The notes: a model not told the origin generated them from the sequence alone. Counted from the first letter of the stretch, positions 1-9,505 are shown. The stretch is DNA of 64,000 bases from Desulfomicrobium apsheronum (GCF_900114115.1 NZ_FORX01000012.1:1-64000), one strand, 5' to 3'. Translations and numbers: made by a program.

Positions 1-1695
1 GCCGGTTCCAATTGGAACGCTGGCGGTTCGGTCACCTTCGGCTATGGTTTCTCCGCCGATGCCCATGTGGGCATGGGCAAGAATTCGGCTGACTCAGCCT
101 GGGTGAACAGGCAGACCTCGCTTATCGGCCAGGAAGAGGTCGATATCCGCACCGAGAAGAACACGCATGTCGAGGGCGCGGTCATCGCCGCCAAGAACGG
201 GAATCTCAAGCTGGATACGGGCACCCTGACCTACGGGGATATCAAGGATCACGATAAATCCAAGAACCTCCAGGTCAGCCTGTCAGGTTCTTACTCCTTC
301 GGCGGAGAGGGGGAAACGTCATCTTCCAGCACTTTCGATGGCGGTTACAATTCCGGAGACCGTCGCCAAGTCAATCGCGCCACCATCGGCGCAGGCGAGA
401 TCATCATCCGCTCCGACCCCGACAGCGGCCTGGAGGGGTTGAACCGGGACCTGAGGAGGGCCCGGGAGATCACCAGGGACGAACAGATTTCGGTAATCGT
501 GTATGTCGACAGTTCGGCGATCCGGGAAATCGCGAGCGGTTTTGAAGGGATCAGAAGCAATCTGGAAAAGCTGGCCCAACTGGTGAAACAGGCGCTACCT
601 GACGATCAACGTCTCCAGGACAGTGTGGATAACCAGCTGTCCTTCCGGGGTAAGCTCATTGAAAAGGGAATGACCGATGAGCAGGCCGATGCCGTGCTTC
701 AAAAATATGCCCTGTACGCCGACTTGATGGGTGAGATCGGTAAGTTAGTCGATGCGAAAGGTGGTTGGAGCAATCTGACGGAAGCCGAGGCGCAGGCTTT
801 CATTGATTCGCTCCAGAGAGATTCGCGCTTCGTTGCGTTGTTGGCATCCTCCGATAATATTCTTTCTGATTCGCAAGCAATCACAATAAATAGTGGAAAA
901 TACGTAGTCGGTACTGTCACAGGCGGCCTTCAGGCTGCAGGTTCAGACGCGAAGTCCGTTTTGCTCTTTCTCAACGACATGTCAGGTTACATGTTCTGCA
1001 GTGCGAGCGGCGGACTTCTGTTTCAAGAGAATGCCCTCAATTTCACAAATACCGTGCATGATTTCACAGATGCAGTTGTATACTTAACGCAACACATCGA
1101 TGAGGTTGGCCCAGCCGTAGTTGAAGGGCTAGAAAAAAAGTGGAATGAATACTTGCTGGCTGTCAGGGAAGGGGACTATTATCGCGCGGGCAATCTGTTT
1201 GGAGAATTCCATTACGAAGTAGGCACGGTTCTCGTCGGGGCCATAGGAACTGCGAAGGGCTTGATGAGCGGGCTGAAATCCGCAGCCCCGAAGTTCGCTG
1301 CGACAGTGGAGGCTGCGGAAGCGGCGAGGCTTGCGAAGGTTGGGGATGGGGCGGTTGGGGTAGCTTCAAAGTATGCGGTTGGTGACTTTGCTGTAGTTTC
1401 TGGTAAAATTAGTCAAAAGCAATTGCGACATATAGTTGGACGCAAAGAATATCGTGGCGGTGGTTTTTTAAATAGTCTTGAAGATGCACAAAATGTACTT
1501 GACTCCTTCCGATCTGGAAAAACTACAATACTTGGTAAGTCTAAACAAGGATTTCCGATTGTTCGATATGAAGGTATTACAGGGACGAATGTAAATATTT
1601 TATCAGGTTTTACAAATCAACCGACCAATGTGTTTATGATTAAAGGGACAAAGAGCCCGAGTGTTGTGCCTATGAATCCTAATTGGATACCATAA
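1..1695 (+). CDS. C-terminal end of a CdiA/filamentous-haemagglutinin-type toxin (5' end outside window)
   Basis: The frame is open from base 1 and ends with TAA at 1693-1695, so this is the last 564 residues of a longer protein. The first ~120 residues are Gly/Ser/Asn-rich and repetitive (GGSVTFGYGFSADAHVGMGK), as in the haemagglutinin-repeat part of two-partner-secreted exoproteins. The middle (~residues 150-450) is helical and has no recognised motif. The last ~100 residues form a compact module starting near SQKQLRHIVGRKEYRGGG and containing PTNVFMIKGTKSPSVVP near the end. This layout, a variable module after a long repetitive stalk, is that of contact-dependent-inhibition or polymorphic toxins. 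The exact toxin family is not identified. Its His/Arg-rich motif suggests a nuclease or RNase, but that is inference. Base composition becomes AT-rich at about 1380, as expected of an exchanged toxin tip. The small gene just downstream is the likely immunity partner. Confidence 0.75.
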   Translation, partial: AGSNWNAGGSVTFGYGFSADAHVGMGKNSADSAWVNRQTSLIGQEEVDIRTEKNTHVEGAVIAAKNGNLKLDTGTLTYGDIKDHDKSKNLQVSLSGSYSFGGEGETSSSSTFDGGYNSGDRRQVNRATIGAGEIIIRSDPDSGLEGLNRDLRRAREITRDEQISVIVYVDSSAIREIASGFEGIRSNLEKLAQLVKQALPDDQRLQDSVDNQLSFRGKLIEKGMTDEQADAVLQKYALYADLMGEIGKLVDAKGGWSNLTEAEAQAFIDSLQRDSRFVALLASSDNILSDSQAITINSGKYVVGTVTGGLQAAGSDAKSVLLFLNDMSGYMFCSASGGLLFQENALNFTNTVHDFTDAVVYLTQHIDEVGPAVVEGLEKKWNEYLLAVREGDYYRAGNLFGEFHYEVGTVLVGAIGTAKGLMSGLKSAAPKFAATVEAAEAARLAKVGDGAVGVASKYAVGDFAVVSGKISQKQLRHIVGRKEYRGGGFLNSLEDAQNVLDSFRSGKTTILGKSKQGFPIVRYEGITGTNVNILSGFTNQPTNVFMIKGTKSPSVVPMNPNWIP

Positions 1696-1709
1696 AGGAA
1701 ATTAATCTT

Positions 1710-2000
1710 ATGACATTTTTGCAAGAACAATCATTGATTTTAGTGCAGTCCTTGCTCGGAGTAATATCTTCAAACTTTAGAATGGTGTATATCTCTGAAT
1801 TAAATGAAAAAATAATTATTACAATAGTTCTTGAGAATCTATCAGTGAATGATATGGAAGAAATTGATGATTTAAAATCTGAATTTGAAGCTTTGCAAAC
1901 TTGCCAAATTGACTTTGATATTATTGTAAAAATTTCGAGCATAGATCTTAATTGGCCAGATGTATCTACAATAGTGGTATATCGAAGAAAAGAAGATTAA
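1710..2000 (+). CDS. Putative immunity protein for the upstream toxin tip
   Basis: This 96-residue acidic protein begins 14 bases after the toxin stop. The ATG at 1710 is preceded by AAAGGA at 1694-1699 with a 10-base gap, so it is preferred to the in-frame TTG at 1683, which would overlap the toxin gene. It is small, acidic and much more AT-rich than neighbouring core genes, and it has no signal peptide or membrane segment. These are the usual traits of CdiI-type immunity proteins, which sit in the cytoplasm and bind the toxin domain of the adjacent gene. No family was recognised from sequence. The immunity role rests on position, size and composition. Confidence 0.6.
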   Translation: MTFLQEQSLILVQSLLGVISSNFRMVYISELNEKIIITIVLENLSVNDMEEIDDLKSEFEALQTCQIDFDIIVKISSIDLNWPDVSTIVVYRRKED

Positions 2001-2320
2001 TCCCAAAAAATGAAATCAATTTTAAATATCAAGTTGGTTATAAAGGGAGGATGTCCGAAATTTCGTGTAAACGGAATTCTTATTATGTTGTTCAATCAAT
2101 CTGAATCAGGTCTCCATGATAAATTTATGAGGCCTGCCTCCGGCAGAACATTCATGAGTTGATTAGATTTCAGTTAGCCAAGAGAAGTGGCACAAAGAGT
2201 ATTGTGATAATGGGCGATCGGTATGATCGCGATTGTCCGTTGCCTTGTCGGCGCCACCGGTAATAAAGGGTGTGCATTCCGGGCTCGTTGTCCGGACATG
2301 TCACGAAATCCGGAGGATGC
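2001..2320. other. AT-rich intergenic stretch after toxin/immunity pair
   Basis: Some 320 bases without a convincing gene. The left two-thirds remain AT-rich like the immunity gene, then composition changes to GC-rich near 2215. A short Cys-containing N-terminal extension of the next gene could start at 2270 but lacks a ribosome-binding site. No clear terminator or promoter was found. This may be where the exchanged toxin/immunity cargo ends. Confidence 0.4.
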
Positions 2321-3355
2321 ATGGACGTCAGCAGAAGCAGGCTGCGACAGGCGGTGGAAAAGGGTATACTCGATGCCGGACAGGCGGGGCTGTTGTGGGA
2401 GTTTCTTGAGGCTTCGGCCGTGGACACGCCGGGTTTTCGCTTCACCCACGTCCTTTATTATCTGGGCGGCCTCATGGCCATCGGCGCCATGAGCCTGTTC
2501 ATGACCCTGGGCTGGGAGTCGTTCGGGGGGTGGGGGCTGCTTGGTATTGCCGTGGCCTACGCGTTGGCCGGCCTTCTGCTCACCGAAAATTTTCTGCACA
2601 AGCGCCGCTTGCCCATCCCGGCCGGGATCATCGCCACCTTTGTCGTGGTCCTGACTCCGCTTGCGATCTACGGATTCCAGGTAGCCATGGGCTGGTGGGC
2701 CGATGGACGGGTTTACCGCGACTACCATGTCTATATCGACTGGCGCTGGATCTTCATGGAGCTGGGTACCCTGGCCGCAGGGGCGATCTTGCTCTGGCGC
2801 TACCGGTTGCCGTTTCTGGTCATGCCCGTGGCCGCGACGCTGTGGTACATGAGCATGGACCTGACGCCTTTCATCTTCGGCCAGGCCGACGTCAACTGGG
2901 AACTGCGCAAGCTCGTCTCGCTCTGGTCCGGCGTGGTCATCACCCTTGTTGCCCTGTGGATCGACATCCGCACCAGGGGTGAAAAAGACTACGCCTTCTG
3001 GCTCTACATTTTTGGGGTCACTGCGTTCTGGGGCGGGCTTTCGCTGATGCGCTCCGACAGCGAGTTGAACAAATTTCTCTATTTCTGCATCAACATGCTG
3101 CTCATCTTCTGCGGCGCGGCGTTGCGGCGCAGGGTTTTCGCCGTTTTCGGTGGCCTGGGCGCGGCGGGCTATCTGGGCTATCTGTCCTGGAACGTCTTCA
3201 AGGACAGCCTGCTCTTTCCTTTCGTGCTGACCATCATTGGGCTTGGCGTGATCTGGCTTGGCATCATCTGGCAACGCCACGAGAAAGCCATTGCCCTGAA
3301 ATTGAGAGGAATTCTGCCCAAGCCGCTGCAGGATCTGGTGGATCGCCGAGGCTAG
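2321..3355 (+). CDS. DUF2157 family multi-pass membrane protein
   Basis: A 344-residue integral membrane protein of unknown function. The N-terminus (RLRQAVEKGILDAGQAGLLW) matches the soluble head typical of DUF2157 proteins, followed by about eight to ten hydrophobic segments from residue ~40 to ~330, with a short basic tail. The start is set at ATG 2321 because GGAGG lies at 2312-2316 just in front of it. The upstream in-frame start at 2270 has no such site. It stands alone: the gene before it is the toxin locus and a strong bidirectional hairpin follows. The biochemical role of the family is unknown. The family call is fairly certain. Confidence 0.8.
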   Translation: MDVSRSRLRQAVEKGILDAGQAGLLWEFLEASAVDTPGFRFTHVLYYLGGLMAIGAMSLFMTLGWESFGGWGLLGIAVAYALAGLLLTENFLHKRRLPIPAGIIATFVVVLTPLAIYGFQVAMGWWADGRVYRDYHVYIDWRWIFMELGTLAAGAILLWRYRLPFLVMPVAATLWYMSMDLTPFIFGQADVNWELRKLVSLWSGVVITLVALWIDIRTRGEKDYAFWLYIFGVTAFWGGLSLMRSDSELNKFLYFCINMLLIFCGAALRRRVFAVFGGLGAAGYLGYLSWNVFKDSLLFPFVLTIIGLGVIWLGIIWQRHEKAIALKLRGILPKPLQDLVDRRG

Positions 3356-3382
3356 CGGGCCAGCGCCATTCCCGCTTCATGC

Positions 3383-3426
3383 AACGTAAAAGAGCCGCAG
3401 GGATTTTTCTGTGGCTCTTTTACGTT
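3383..3426. terminator. Bidirectional rho-independent terminator
   Basis: A long inverted repeat (AACGTAAAAGAGCC paired with GGCTCTTTTACGTT) has A- and T-rich arms. It lies between the convergent DUF2157 and cvfB genes and can end transcription from either side. Confidence 0.85.
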
Positions 3427-3458
3427 GACCCTTGTGGTCTTGCGCCTCCGATTCAGGT

Positions 3459-4289
3459 TCAGAGCAACACGATCCGGTCCGGTTCGATGCTGATTTTCTT
3501 TTGCTTGTAGAGGCGGCCCAGGGCTTTTTTGTAGTTGGACTTGCTGGCCCCGAAGGCGGCGGCGATGTATTCGGCCGGACTTTTGTCCGTCAGATCTGTG
3601 CTTCCACCGCATGCCGCCAGATGGGTCAGGATGCGGTCACCCAGCATGTCCAGGCCGGACCTGCCGGGAGGCAGCAGGGACAGATCGATCTTGCCGTCCG
3701 GGCGGATGGCCTTGATGAAGCCCTTCATGCGCTGGCCATAGCGCAACTCGCCGGGTGCGTCGTCGCGAAAGACCAGCCCTAGGTGGGTGTTGTTGATCAC
3801 GGCCTTGAAACCGAGTTCCGAGAAGCCACTGATGAGCAGATCCACTTCTTGACCCGGCTTGAATCCTTCTCCCTCTTCGCTCAGGTAGGAGTGCAGCTTG
3901 GCCGTGCCCGCCAGACGGCCGGTGCGTTCGTCGATGTACACGAGGATGACGTAGGAGCGGCCTTCCTCCAGCGCCTTGTACTGCTCGATTGACGGGACAA
4001 AGAGGTCCTTGGGCAGGCCCCAGTCCACGAAGACTCCGGACTTGGTCACGGCCACGACCTTCATGAAGGCGCACTGGCCGACTTCGGCCTTGGGTTTGGT
4101 CACGCTGCCCGTGAGCACGGTTTCGGAGTCCCGGTACAAAAAGACGCTCAGGCTGTCGCCAACAGCCGTGCCCGTCGGAAGTTCACGCTTGGGCACGAAG
4201 ACCTCACCCAGGTTTTCGCCGTCGAGATAGGCTCCGCCCGTGACCATTTTCATGACCTTGAGGGTCGCGGTTTTGCCGAATTCAATCAT
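3459..4289 (-). CDS. cvfB: CvfB-type S1-like RNA-binding protein
   Basis: A 276-residue protein of the CvfB/YitL family, whose members carry several S1/OB-fold RNA-binding domains plus a C-terminal winged-helix domain. Seen here: an N-terminal S1-like barrel with GAYLDGENLGEVFVPKRELP, a second barrel with KSGVFVDWGLPKDLFVP, a third around residues 140-210, and a basic C-terminal region ending in KKALGRLYKQKKISIEPD. Length matches the family (about 280). Known members affect expression of virulence or stress genes post-transcriptionally. The target in this organism is unknown. The start codon overlaps the stop of the DUF1456 gene by 4 bases (ATGA), so the two are probably translationally coupled. 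Confidence 0.85.
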   Translation of the reverse strand: MIEFGKTATLKVMKMVTGGAYLDGENLGEVFVPKRELPTGTAVGDSLSVFLYRDSETVLTGSVTKPKAEVGQCAFMKVVAVTKSGVFVDWGLPKDLFVPSIEQYKALEEGRSYVILVYIDERTGRLAGTAKLHSYLSEEGEGFKPGQEVDLLISGFSELGFKAVINNTHLGLVFRDDAPGELRYGQRMKGFIKAIRPDGKIDLSLLPPGRSGLDMLGDRILTHLAACGGSTDLTDKSPAEYIAAAFGASKSNYKKALGRLYKQKKISIEPDRIVLL

Positions 4290-4750
4290 GAAAGTTCCTC
4301 CCGCGAGATTTTCGCAAGCCCGCTCAAAAATTTTCTTAAAAGCTGATCCCGGCAGTACACGAAATTACGATGCCCCTGTTTGCGGAAGAGGGCGGAAAGT
4401 TCGGATTTCGAGATTTCCATGCCGCCTGCGTCCAGGACACGGATCATGTCCGAGTCCTTGAGCTCAAGGGCGATGCGGATCTTGCGTAGGATCAGGTTGT
4501 TGTTCAGCGTCTCGGCCGTTTCAGGGGCCATTTCCCGGACGCCGCGCCGGGAGGTGATCAGGCCGTCCAGAAACGCGCTCAGCAGCACATCCGGGCAGTC
4601 CACGAAACCCGGTTCGTCGTCCTTCTTGAGCAGGAGATCGAGATCTTCCTGGCTCAGGCCGTGTCCACCCAGGGTAAAGAGCCGGATGACACCGGCGTTG
4701 TCCAGGTTCAGTGCATAGCGCAGTCGGCGCAGAATGTCGTTGTTGGTCAT
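4286..4750 (-). CDS. DUF1456 family protein (YehS-like)
   Basis: A 154-residue cytoplasmic protein made of two tandem DUF1456 repeats. The first begins MTNNDILRRLRYALNLDN and the second LNNNLILRKIRIALELKD about 85 residues later. Each repeat has the family pattern of a basic helix followed by an acidic loop. The function is unknown; E. coli YehS is the namesake. It is the first gene of a two-gene operon with cvfB, and the genes share ATGA. The divergent sensor gene lies on the other side. Confidence 0.85.
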   Translation of the reverse strand: MTNNDILRRLRYALNLDNAGVIRLFTLGGHGLSQEDLDLLLKKDDEPGFVDCPDVLLSAFLDGLITSRRGVREMAPETAETLNNNLILRKIRIALELKDSDMIRVLDAGGMEISKSELSALFRKQGHRNFVYCRDQLLRKFLSGLAKISREELS

Positions 4751-4893
4751 CGATCCAGTCCTTGGTGAAAAGCGTCTGGCCTCGCCTACACGGGAAGTTT
4801 GCGGCGGTCATCAGGAAATTGTCTCCCCGCCCGGCCGGGAAGGGGTGCGTGTTTGCTCTTGACCCGTTGTGTCGGAATGTTAGGTTTTGCCCT

Positions 4894-7800
4894 ATGCGTA
4901 CACATTCTTGCCCTGTTTGTCTTTTCCCGTGGACCGTAATGGGTCCTATTTCCGTTTTGCCGATGATTCTTGCCGTTTTGGTTGTGGCCGGTCTTTTTTT
5001 TGCGCCTTGCGACAGTGTTTACGCTGCCGTCAATTCAGCCCAAAAGGTTCGATTGCAGCTCAAATGGCGACATCAGTTTCAGTTTGCCGGGTACTACGCG
5101 GCCGTGACCCAAGGTTTTTTCGAGGACGAAGGACTGCAGGTCGAGCTGCTTGAGGGCTCGCCGGGCATTGACCCGGCCACCAGACTGGTCGCCGGGGAGG
5201 CCGAGTTTGCCGTGGATTCTCCCGCGAGTCTCATCAAACGCCAGGAAGGCAGTCCCCTCGTCGCTCTTGCCGCCATTTTCCAGCATTCGCCAAGCGTCAT
5301 GATGACGCTCAAGGAGTCTCGTCTGGATTCTCCGCATGACCTGCGCGGCAAGCGCATCATGATGACCTCCGCAACGGATCCGGAATGTCTGGCCATGCTC
5401 GTCAGCGAGGGGGTTGCGCTGGAGAGCGTGACCCTGGTTCCGCATTCCTGGAGTATTGACGATCTTGTGTCGGGCAAGGTCGATGCCATGAGCGCCTACC
5501 TGACCAGTGAGCCCTACCACATGCAGGAGCGCGGTGTTCCCGCCGCGTTCATCAGGCCCATCAATTACGGAGTGGATTTCTACGGCGACTGTCTGGTCTC
5601 GACCGAAGAGCAGGTGCAAAAACATCCGGAGCGGGTCGAGGCTTTTCTGCGCGCGGTGCAGCGCGGCTGGCGATATGCCATGGAGAATCCGCAGGAACTG
5701 GCCCAGCTCATCCGCGTCCGATATTCCTCCGAGCTTTCAATGGAACATCTTCTTTTCGAAGCCAAGACCATGCGCAGGCTGATCCGCCCGGATTTTGTCG
5801 AGATCGGCCACATGAATCCCGAGCGCTGGCGGTACATCGCAAACCTTTATGTCAAGCTTGGAATGATGGCTCCGGATTATGACCTGTCCGGATTTCTCTA
5901 TCCGGAATTCAAGGAGAACCTCCTGGCCCGCAAGCAGCAGGCCATCCGTACGACCTTGATCGTTCTGGGCATTATCCTGTTTGTCGGGACCGGGATCACG
6001 GCCATGCTTTTCTTTTTCAATGCCCGGCTCAGCAGGCAGGTTCACGAACGTACCGCCGCCTTGTCCGCCAGCGAGCGCAGTTTCAGGGCCTTTTTCGAGA
6101 TGGCCAGCGTAGGCGTGGTTCAGTTCGAGGGGGGGGCGCAGCGTTTCATCAAGGTGAACCAGAAATTTTCCGAGCTGATGGGCTACTCACCCGCGGAGTT
6201 GAGCCAGCTTTCCCCGCGCGATCTTATTTATCCCGACGACTGGCAGGCATCCGTGGATACCATGCAGAGCCTGGCCGCGAGGACGCACAAGGAGATCACT
6301 CTGGAGAAGCGCTATGTGCGCAAGGATGGAGCTGTGTTTTGGGGGCAGGCGACCATTTCACCCCTGTGGGGCAAGGGGGATCATCCGGAGTTCTACTTGG
6401 CGGTGGTTCGCGACATCACCATGCGCAAGAAGGCCGAGGAGAAGCTCATGTTGGCCGCCAAGGTTTTCGAGAACACCGTAGAGGGCATCGTGGTCACCGA
6501 CGCCCATGGGACCATCGAACAGGTCAATCCAGGCTTCAGCATCATCACCGGGTACACTCCGCAAGAGGCCGTGGGTGGCAATCCGCGCATCCTCAAGTCC
6601 GATCGCCATCCGCAGCATTTCTATCAGGAGATGTGGGCCAAGCTCGTGGCGGATGGGCACTGGGCCGGTGAAATCTGGAACCGTCGCAAGAACGGCGAAT
6701 CCTATCCCGAGTGGCTGACCATCAGCGCGATCAGGAACGATGCGGGAGAGATCACCAACTATGTCTCCATTTTTCACGACATAACCGAGCTCAAGCGGCA
6801 GCAGGACGCCCTGGAATACCAGGCCCAGCACGACGCCCTGACTGGTCTGCCCAACCGCATTCTACTCGGCGACCGACTGCGCATGGCGCTGGCGCAACTT
6901 GAACGCAGCAACGGCAAGCTCGCGCTTCTCTTTTTCGATCTCGACAACTTCAAGACCATCAACGACGGATTGGGACACGGCGTCGGCGATGCGTTGCTGG
7001 TGGAACTCTCCCGCCGTATGGAAAAGCTCCTGCGCAGCGGGGACACCCTGGCCCGACTGGGCGGAGACGAATTTCTGGTTCTGTTGCCGGAGATCGAATC
7101 GGTCGATGCCGCCAGCCACATCGCGAACCGGATGCTCGATGCCTTGAAGACTCCGTTTCATCACGGGGACGTCGAGTATTTCGTCACGGCCAGTATCGGT
7201 GTGACCATCGCCCCCGACGATGGCTCCGAGGGATCGAAGCTGATCAAGAACGCGGACATGGCCATGTACCGGGCCAAAAGCATGGGGCGCAACAATTACC
7301 AGTATTTCACCCCGGAGATGGACGTGGCCGCGCATCGGCGCATTTCCATGGAATACAAGCTGCGCAAGGCCATCGAGGCGCAGGAGTTCGAGCTTTTCTA
7401 CCAGCCGCTGGTGCATATCCAGAGCGGGGAAATTCTCGGGGCCGAGGCGCTCATCCGATGGCGTAGCGACGGCAAGCTCATCTCTCCGGCGGAGTTCATT
7501 CCCCTGGCCGAGGATTCCGGGCTCATCCTGCCGCTAGGCGACTGGGTGCTGCGCACGGCCGCGCATCAGGCCAAGCTCTGGCAGGATGCAGGGCACGATT
7601 TGACCATGTCCGTGAACATATCCTCGCGGCAATTTTCCGGAACGGATCTGGTCCTGACCCTGCGTGAGGTGCTGCTGCACACGGATCTGCGTCCGGGAAA
7701 ATTGTATTTCGAGATTACCGAGTCCATGCTCATGGGCGATGTGAGCAAGGCCGAGACGACGTTGCTCAATCTGCGCGAAGCGGGGGGAACCTTTTTTCTC

Positions 7801-8121
7801 GACGACTTCGGGACAGGGTATTCCTCCCTTTCCTACCTGAAGCGCCTGCCCATCGACGGGCTCAAGATCGATCGTTCCTTCGTGAAGGACATCACCGACG
7901 ATCCCGACAGCCGGGCCATCGTCGCGGCCATCGTGTCCATGGCCCAGACCCTCAATCTGCGTCTGGTCGCCGAGGGCGTGGAAACCCAGGCCCAACGAAG
8001 CCTGCTGGCGTCCATGGGACCCATCGTGCTGCAAGGCTATCTTGCCAGCCGGCCTGTTCCCGCGCAGGAGTTCGAGGAACTGCTGGCCAAGGGCGTGCTG
8101 CTTTCCCCGCTTGTCGGCTGA
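4894..8121 (+). CDS. Periplasmic-substrate-sensing PAS-PAS-GGDEF-EAL cyclic-di-GMP protein
   Basis: An inner-membrane signalling protein of 1075 residues. After an N-terminal signal/anchor (SVYAA cleavage-like end) comes an NMT1/THI5-type periplasmic binding domain (KVRLQLKWRHQFQFAGYYAA to ~residue 340), then a membrane segment (ALIVLGIILFVGTGI-like), two PAS domains, a GGDEF domain and an EAL domain. The GGDEF motif is intact and preceded by an RSGD inhibitory-site motif five residues upstream. The EAL domain has GAEALIRW, DDFGTGYSSLSYLKRLPIDG and LVAEGVET. Both catalytic domains therefore look competent to make and break cyclic di-GMP, with the binding domain probably sensing a small pyrimidine- or amine-like ligand. 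Start chosen at ATG 4894; ATG 4939 is an alternative and neither has a strong ribosome-binding site. It is divergent from the DUF1456 gene. Confidence 0.85.
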   Translation: MRTHSCPVCLFPWTVMGPISVLPMILAVLVVAGLFFAPCDSVYAAVNSAQKVRLQLKWRHQFQFAGYYAAVTQGFFEDEGLQVELLEGSPGIDPATRLVAGEAEFAVDSPASLIKRQEGSPLVALAAIFQHSPSVMMTLKESRLDSPHDLRGKRIMMTSATDPECLAMLVSEGVALESVTLVPHSWSIDDLVSGKVDAMSAYLTSEPYHMQERGVPAAFIRPINYGVDFYGDCLVSTEEQVQKHPERVEAFLRAVQRGWRYAMENPQELAQLIRVRYSSELSMEHLLFEAKTMRRLIRPDFVEIGHMNPERWRYIANLYVKLGMMAPDYDLSGFLYPEFKENLLARKQQAIRTTLIVLGIILFVGTGITAMLFFFNARLSRQVHERTAALSASERSFRAFFEMASVGVVQFEGGAQRFIKVNQKFSELMGYSPAELSQLSPRDLIYPDDWQASVDTMQSLAARTHKEITLEKRYVRKDGAVFWGQATISPLWGKGDHPEFYLAVVRDITMRKKAEEKLMLAAKVFENTVEGIVVTDAHGTIEQVNPGFSIITGYTPQEAVGGNPRILKSDRHPQHFYQEMWAKLVADGHWAGEIWNRRKNGESYPEWLTISAIRNDAGEITNYVSIFHDITELKRQQDALEYQAQHDALTGLPNRILLGDRLRMALAQLERSNGKLALLFFDLDNFKTINDGLGHGVGDALLVELSRRMEKLLRSGDTLARLGGDEFLVLLPEIESVDAASHIANRMLDALKTPFHHGDVEYFVTASIGVTIAPDDGSEGSKLIKNADMAMYRAKSMGRNNYQYFTPEMDVAAHRRISMEYKLRKAIEAQEFELFYQPLVHIQSGEILGAEALIRWRSDGKLISPAEFIPLAEDSGLILPLGDWVLRTAAHQAKLWQDAGHDLTMSVNISSRQFSGTDLVLTLREVLLHTDLRPGKLYFEITESMLMGDVSKAETTLLNLREAGGTFFLDDFGTGYSSLSYLKRLPIDGLKIDRSFVKDITDDPDSRAIVAAIVSMAQTLNLRLVAEGVETQAQRSLLASMGPIVLQGYLASRPVPAQEFEELLAKGVLLSPLVG

Positions 8122-8222
8122 CCCCGATGGGCGGGCACTGTCCTGACAGGGCATTTCCCTCGGGTCTGGTCAACATGCAGGCCGCTGCTTAAAATGTGCG
8201 CGCTGAAACTAAAGTGATATTC

Positions 8223-9225
8223 ATGCGAAAACTTGTCCGCATTGGCGCTCAGGCGCTGCTCTATGTCGTGCTGCTGGGGGCTGTCCTGTGGACTGTGCCG
8301 GCCGTTTATTATGGCGATCTGCCGCAGTTCTGGCGCGTTCCGGCCGCAGTGGCGGCAGGGGGCGCTGCTGCTGGGAGCCCTCATGTTGCGCGGGTGGCGG
8401 ATGCGCCTGTCCGTGTTCGGTCCTGCGTTTTTCCTGATTCTGGTCTGGTGGTTTGCCCTGGAACCGTCGAATACCAGAGACTGGCAACCCGATGTCGCCA
8501 TCCTGCCGCGTGCCGAAATCAATGGTGACCTGATCACTCTGCGCAATATCCGAAATTGCGAATACACTTCCGAAACCCAGTACACCGTCAATCATTACGA
8601 CAAGACCGTGCGCCTCTCACAGCTCAAGGCTGTGGACCTGTTTCTGGTTTACTGGGGTTCGCCGCTCATTGCCCATACCATGCTCAGCTTTCAATTCGGG
8701 GATGACGACTTCGTTTGCGTCTCCATCGAAACCCGCAAGACCGTTGACGAAGAATATTCCGCGTTGCGCGGATTCTTTCGACAGTACGAACTGATTTATG
8801 TGCTGGCCGACGAGCGCGATCTGGTTCGCCTGCGCACAAATTTTCGCAATGAGGACGTGTATCTGTATCGGCTGGCTTTCAACCCGGACGTGGCGGGGCC
8901 GGTTTTCCTGCAGTACCTGCATCAGATCAACGAGCTTTATGCGCGTCCGCAGTGGTACAACGCCCTTATTAGCAACTGTACGAGCAATATCCGTGGTCAC
9001 GCCCGCCCCTACACCAGAGATGCCCGTATCGACTGGCGCATACTGGTCAACGGCTTCGTGGACGAGATGGCTTATGAGCGCGGCATGCTCGACACCCGGC
9101 TGCCCTTCGCTGAACTCAAGCGGATCAGCCACATCAACGCCCGTGCCCGTGCCCTCGGCGATGATCCGGATTTTTCTCTGCGCATCCGCGATGGCCTTCC
9201 GGCTCCAGGCGTCTCTGCTTTTTGA
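8223..9225 (+). CDS. DUF4105 family membrane-anchored protein, interrupted by an apparent +1 frameshift
   Basis: The C-terminal ~270 residues are a clear DUF4105 domain (PSNTRDWQPDVAILP, VDLFLVYWGSPLIAHTMLSF, NCTSNIRGHARPY). The natural N-terminus, MRKLVRIGAQALLYVVLLGA and a second hydrophobic helix, is encoded from ATG 8223 in a different frame. The two parts join smoothly (…AAVAAG then GALLLGALMLRGW) if one G is removed from the run of five G at about 8358-8362. The gene as written is therefore disrupted near codon 46. It may be a real mutation, a sequencing slip in the G run or, less likely, programmed slippage. In-frame restarts (ATG 8383 or 8401) would give a protein lacking the first helix. 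The family is usually an inner-membrane protein with a periplasmic domain of unknown activity, proposed to be peptidase-like. Confidence 0.7.
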
Positions 9226-9291
9226 TGCTTCCAATCGAGCTACGTGCACCATCATATTGCAATGACAACGCATGACTGTACCGTGGCGGGC

Positions 9292-9454
9292 GCGGGTTGG
9301 TCCGGTCAGGCCGCTTCGAAACTCTCTCGCTGGCCTCGTACGACGTAATCGTTGCATGCAGGACGTAAAAGAGGAGCAAGCCGAACGGCAACGATTTTGC
9401 CAACGATGCCTGGCTCGGTCCGACAGTCAAAGTAACCTGACCGGACCAACCCGC
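9292..9454. repeat. 163-bp segment bounded by a perfect 19-bp inverted repeat
   Basis: GCGGGTTGGTCCGGTCAGG at 9292-9310 is exactly reverse-complemented at 9436-9454. The interior has no gene. It also carries GACGTAATCG at about 9341, which recurs just outside the right arm at about 9466. The shape is that of a small non-autonomous insertion element or a large regulatory hairpin. It lies between the DUF4105 gene and the chemoreceptor terminator and accounts for most of this gap. Confidence 0.6.
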
Positions 9455-9505
9455 AACCGCTCTGCGACGTAATCGAAAATCCGCGTCACCTCCCTACCAA
9501 AGAAA

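Noticed and set aside
2174-3280. Long minus-strand frame opposite the DUF2157 gene
   Set aside because: Low-complexity charged sequence, no ribosome-binding site, and the plus strand encodes a clear membrane protein.
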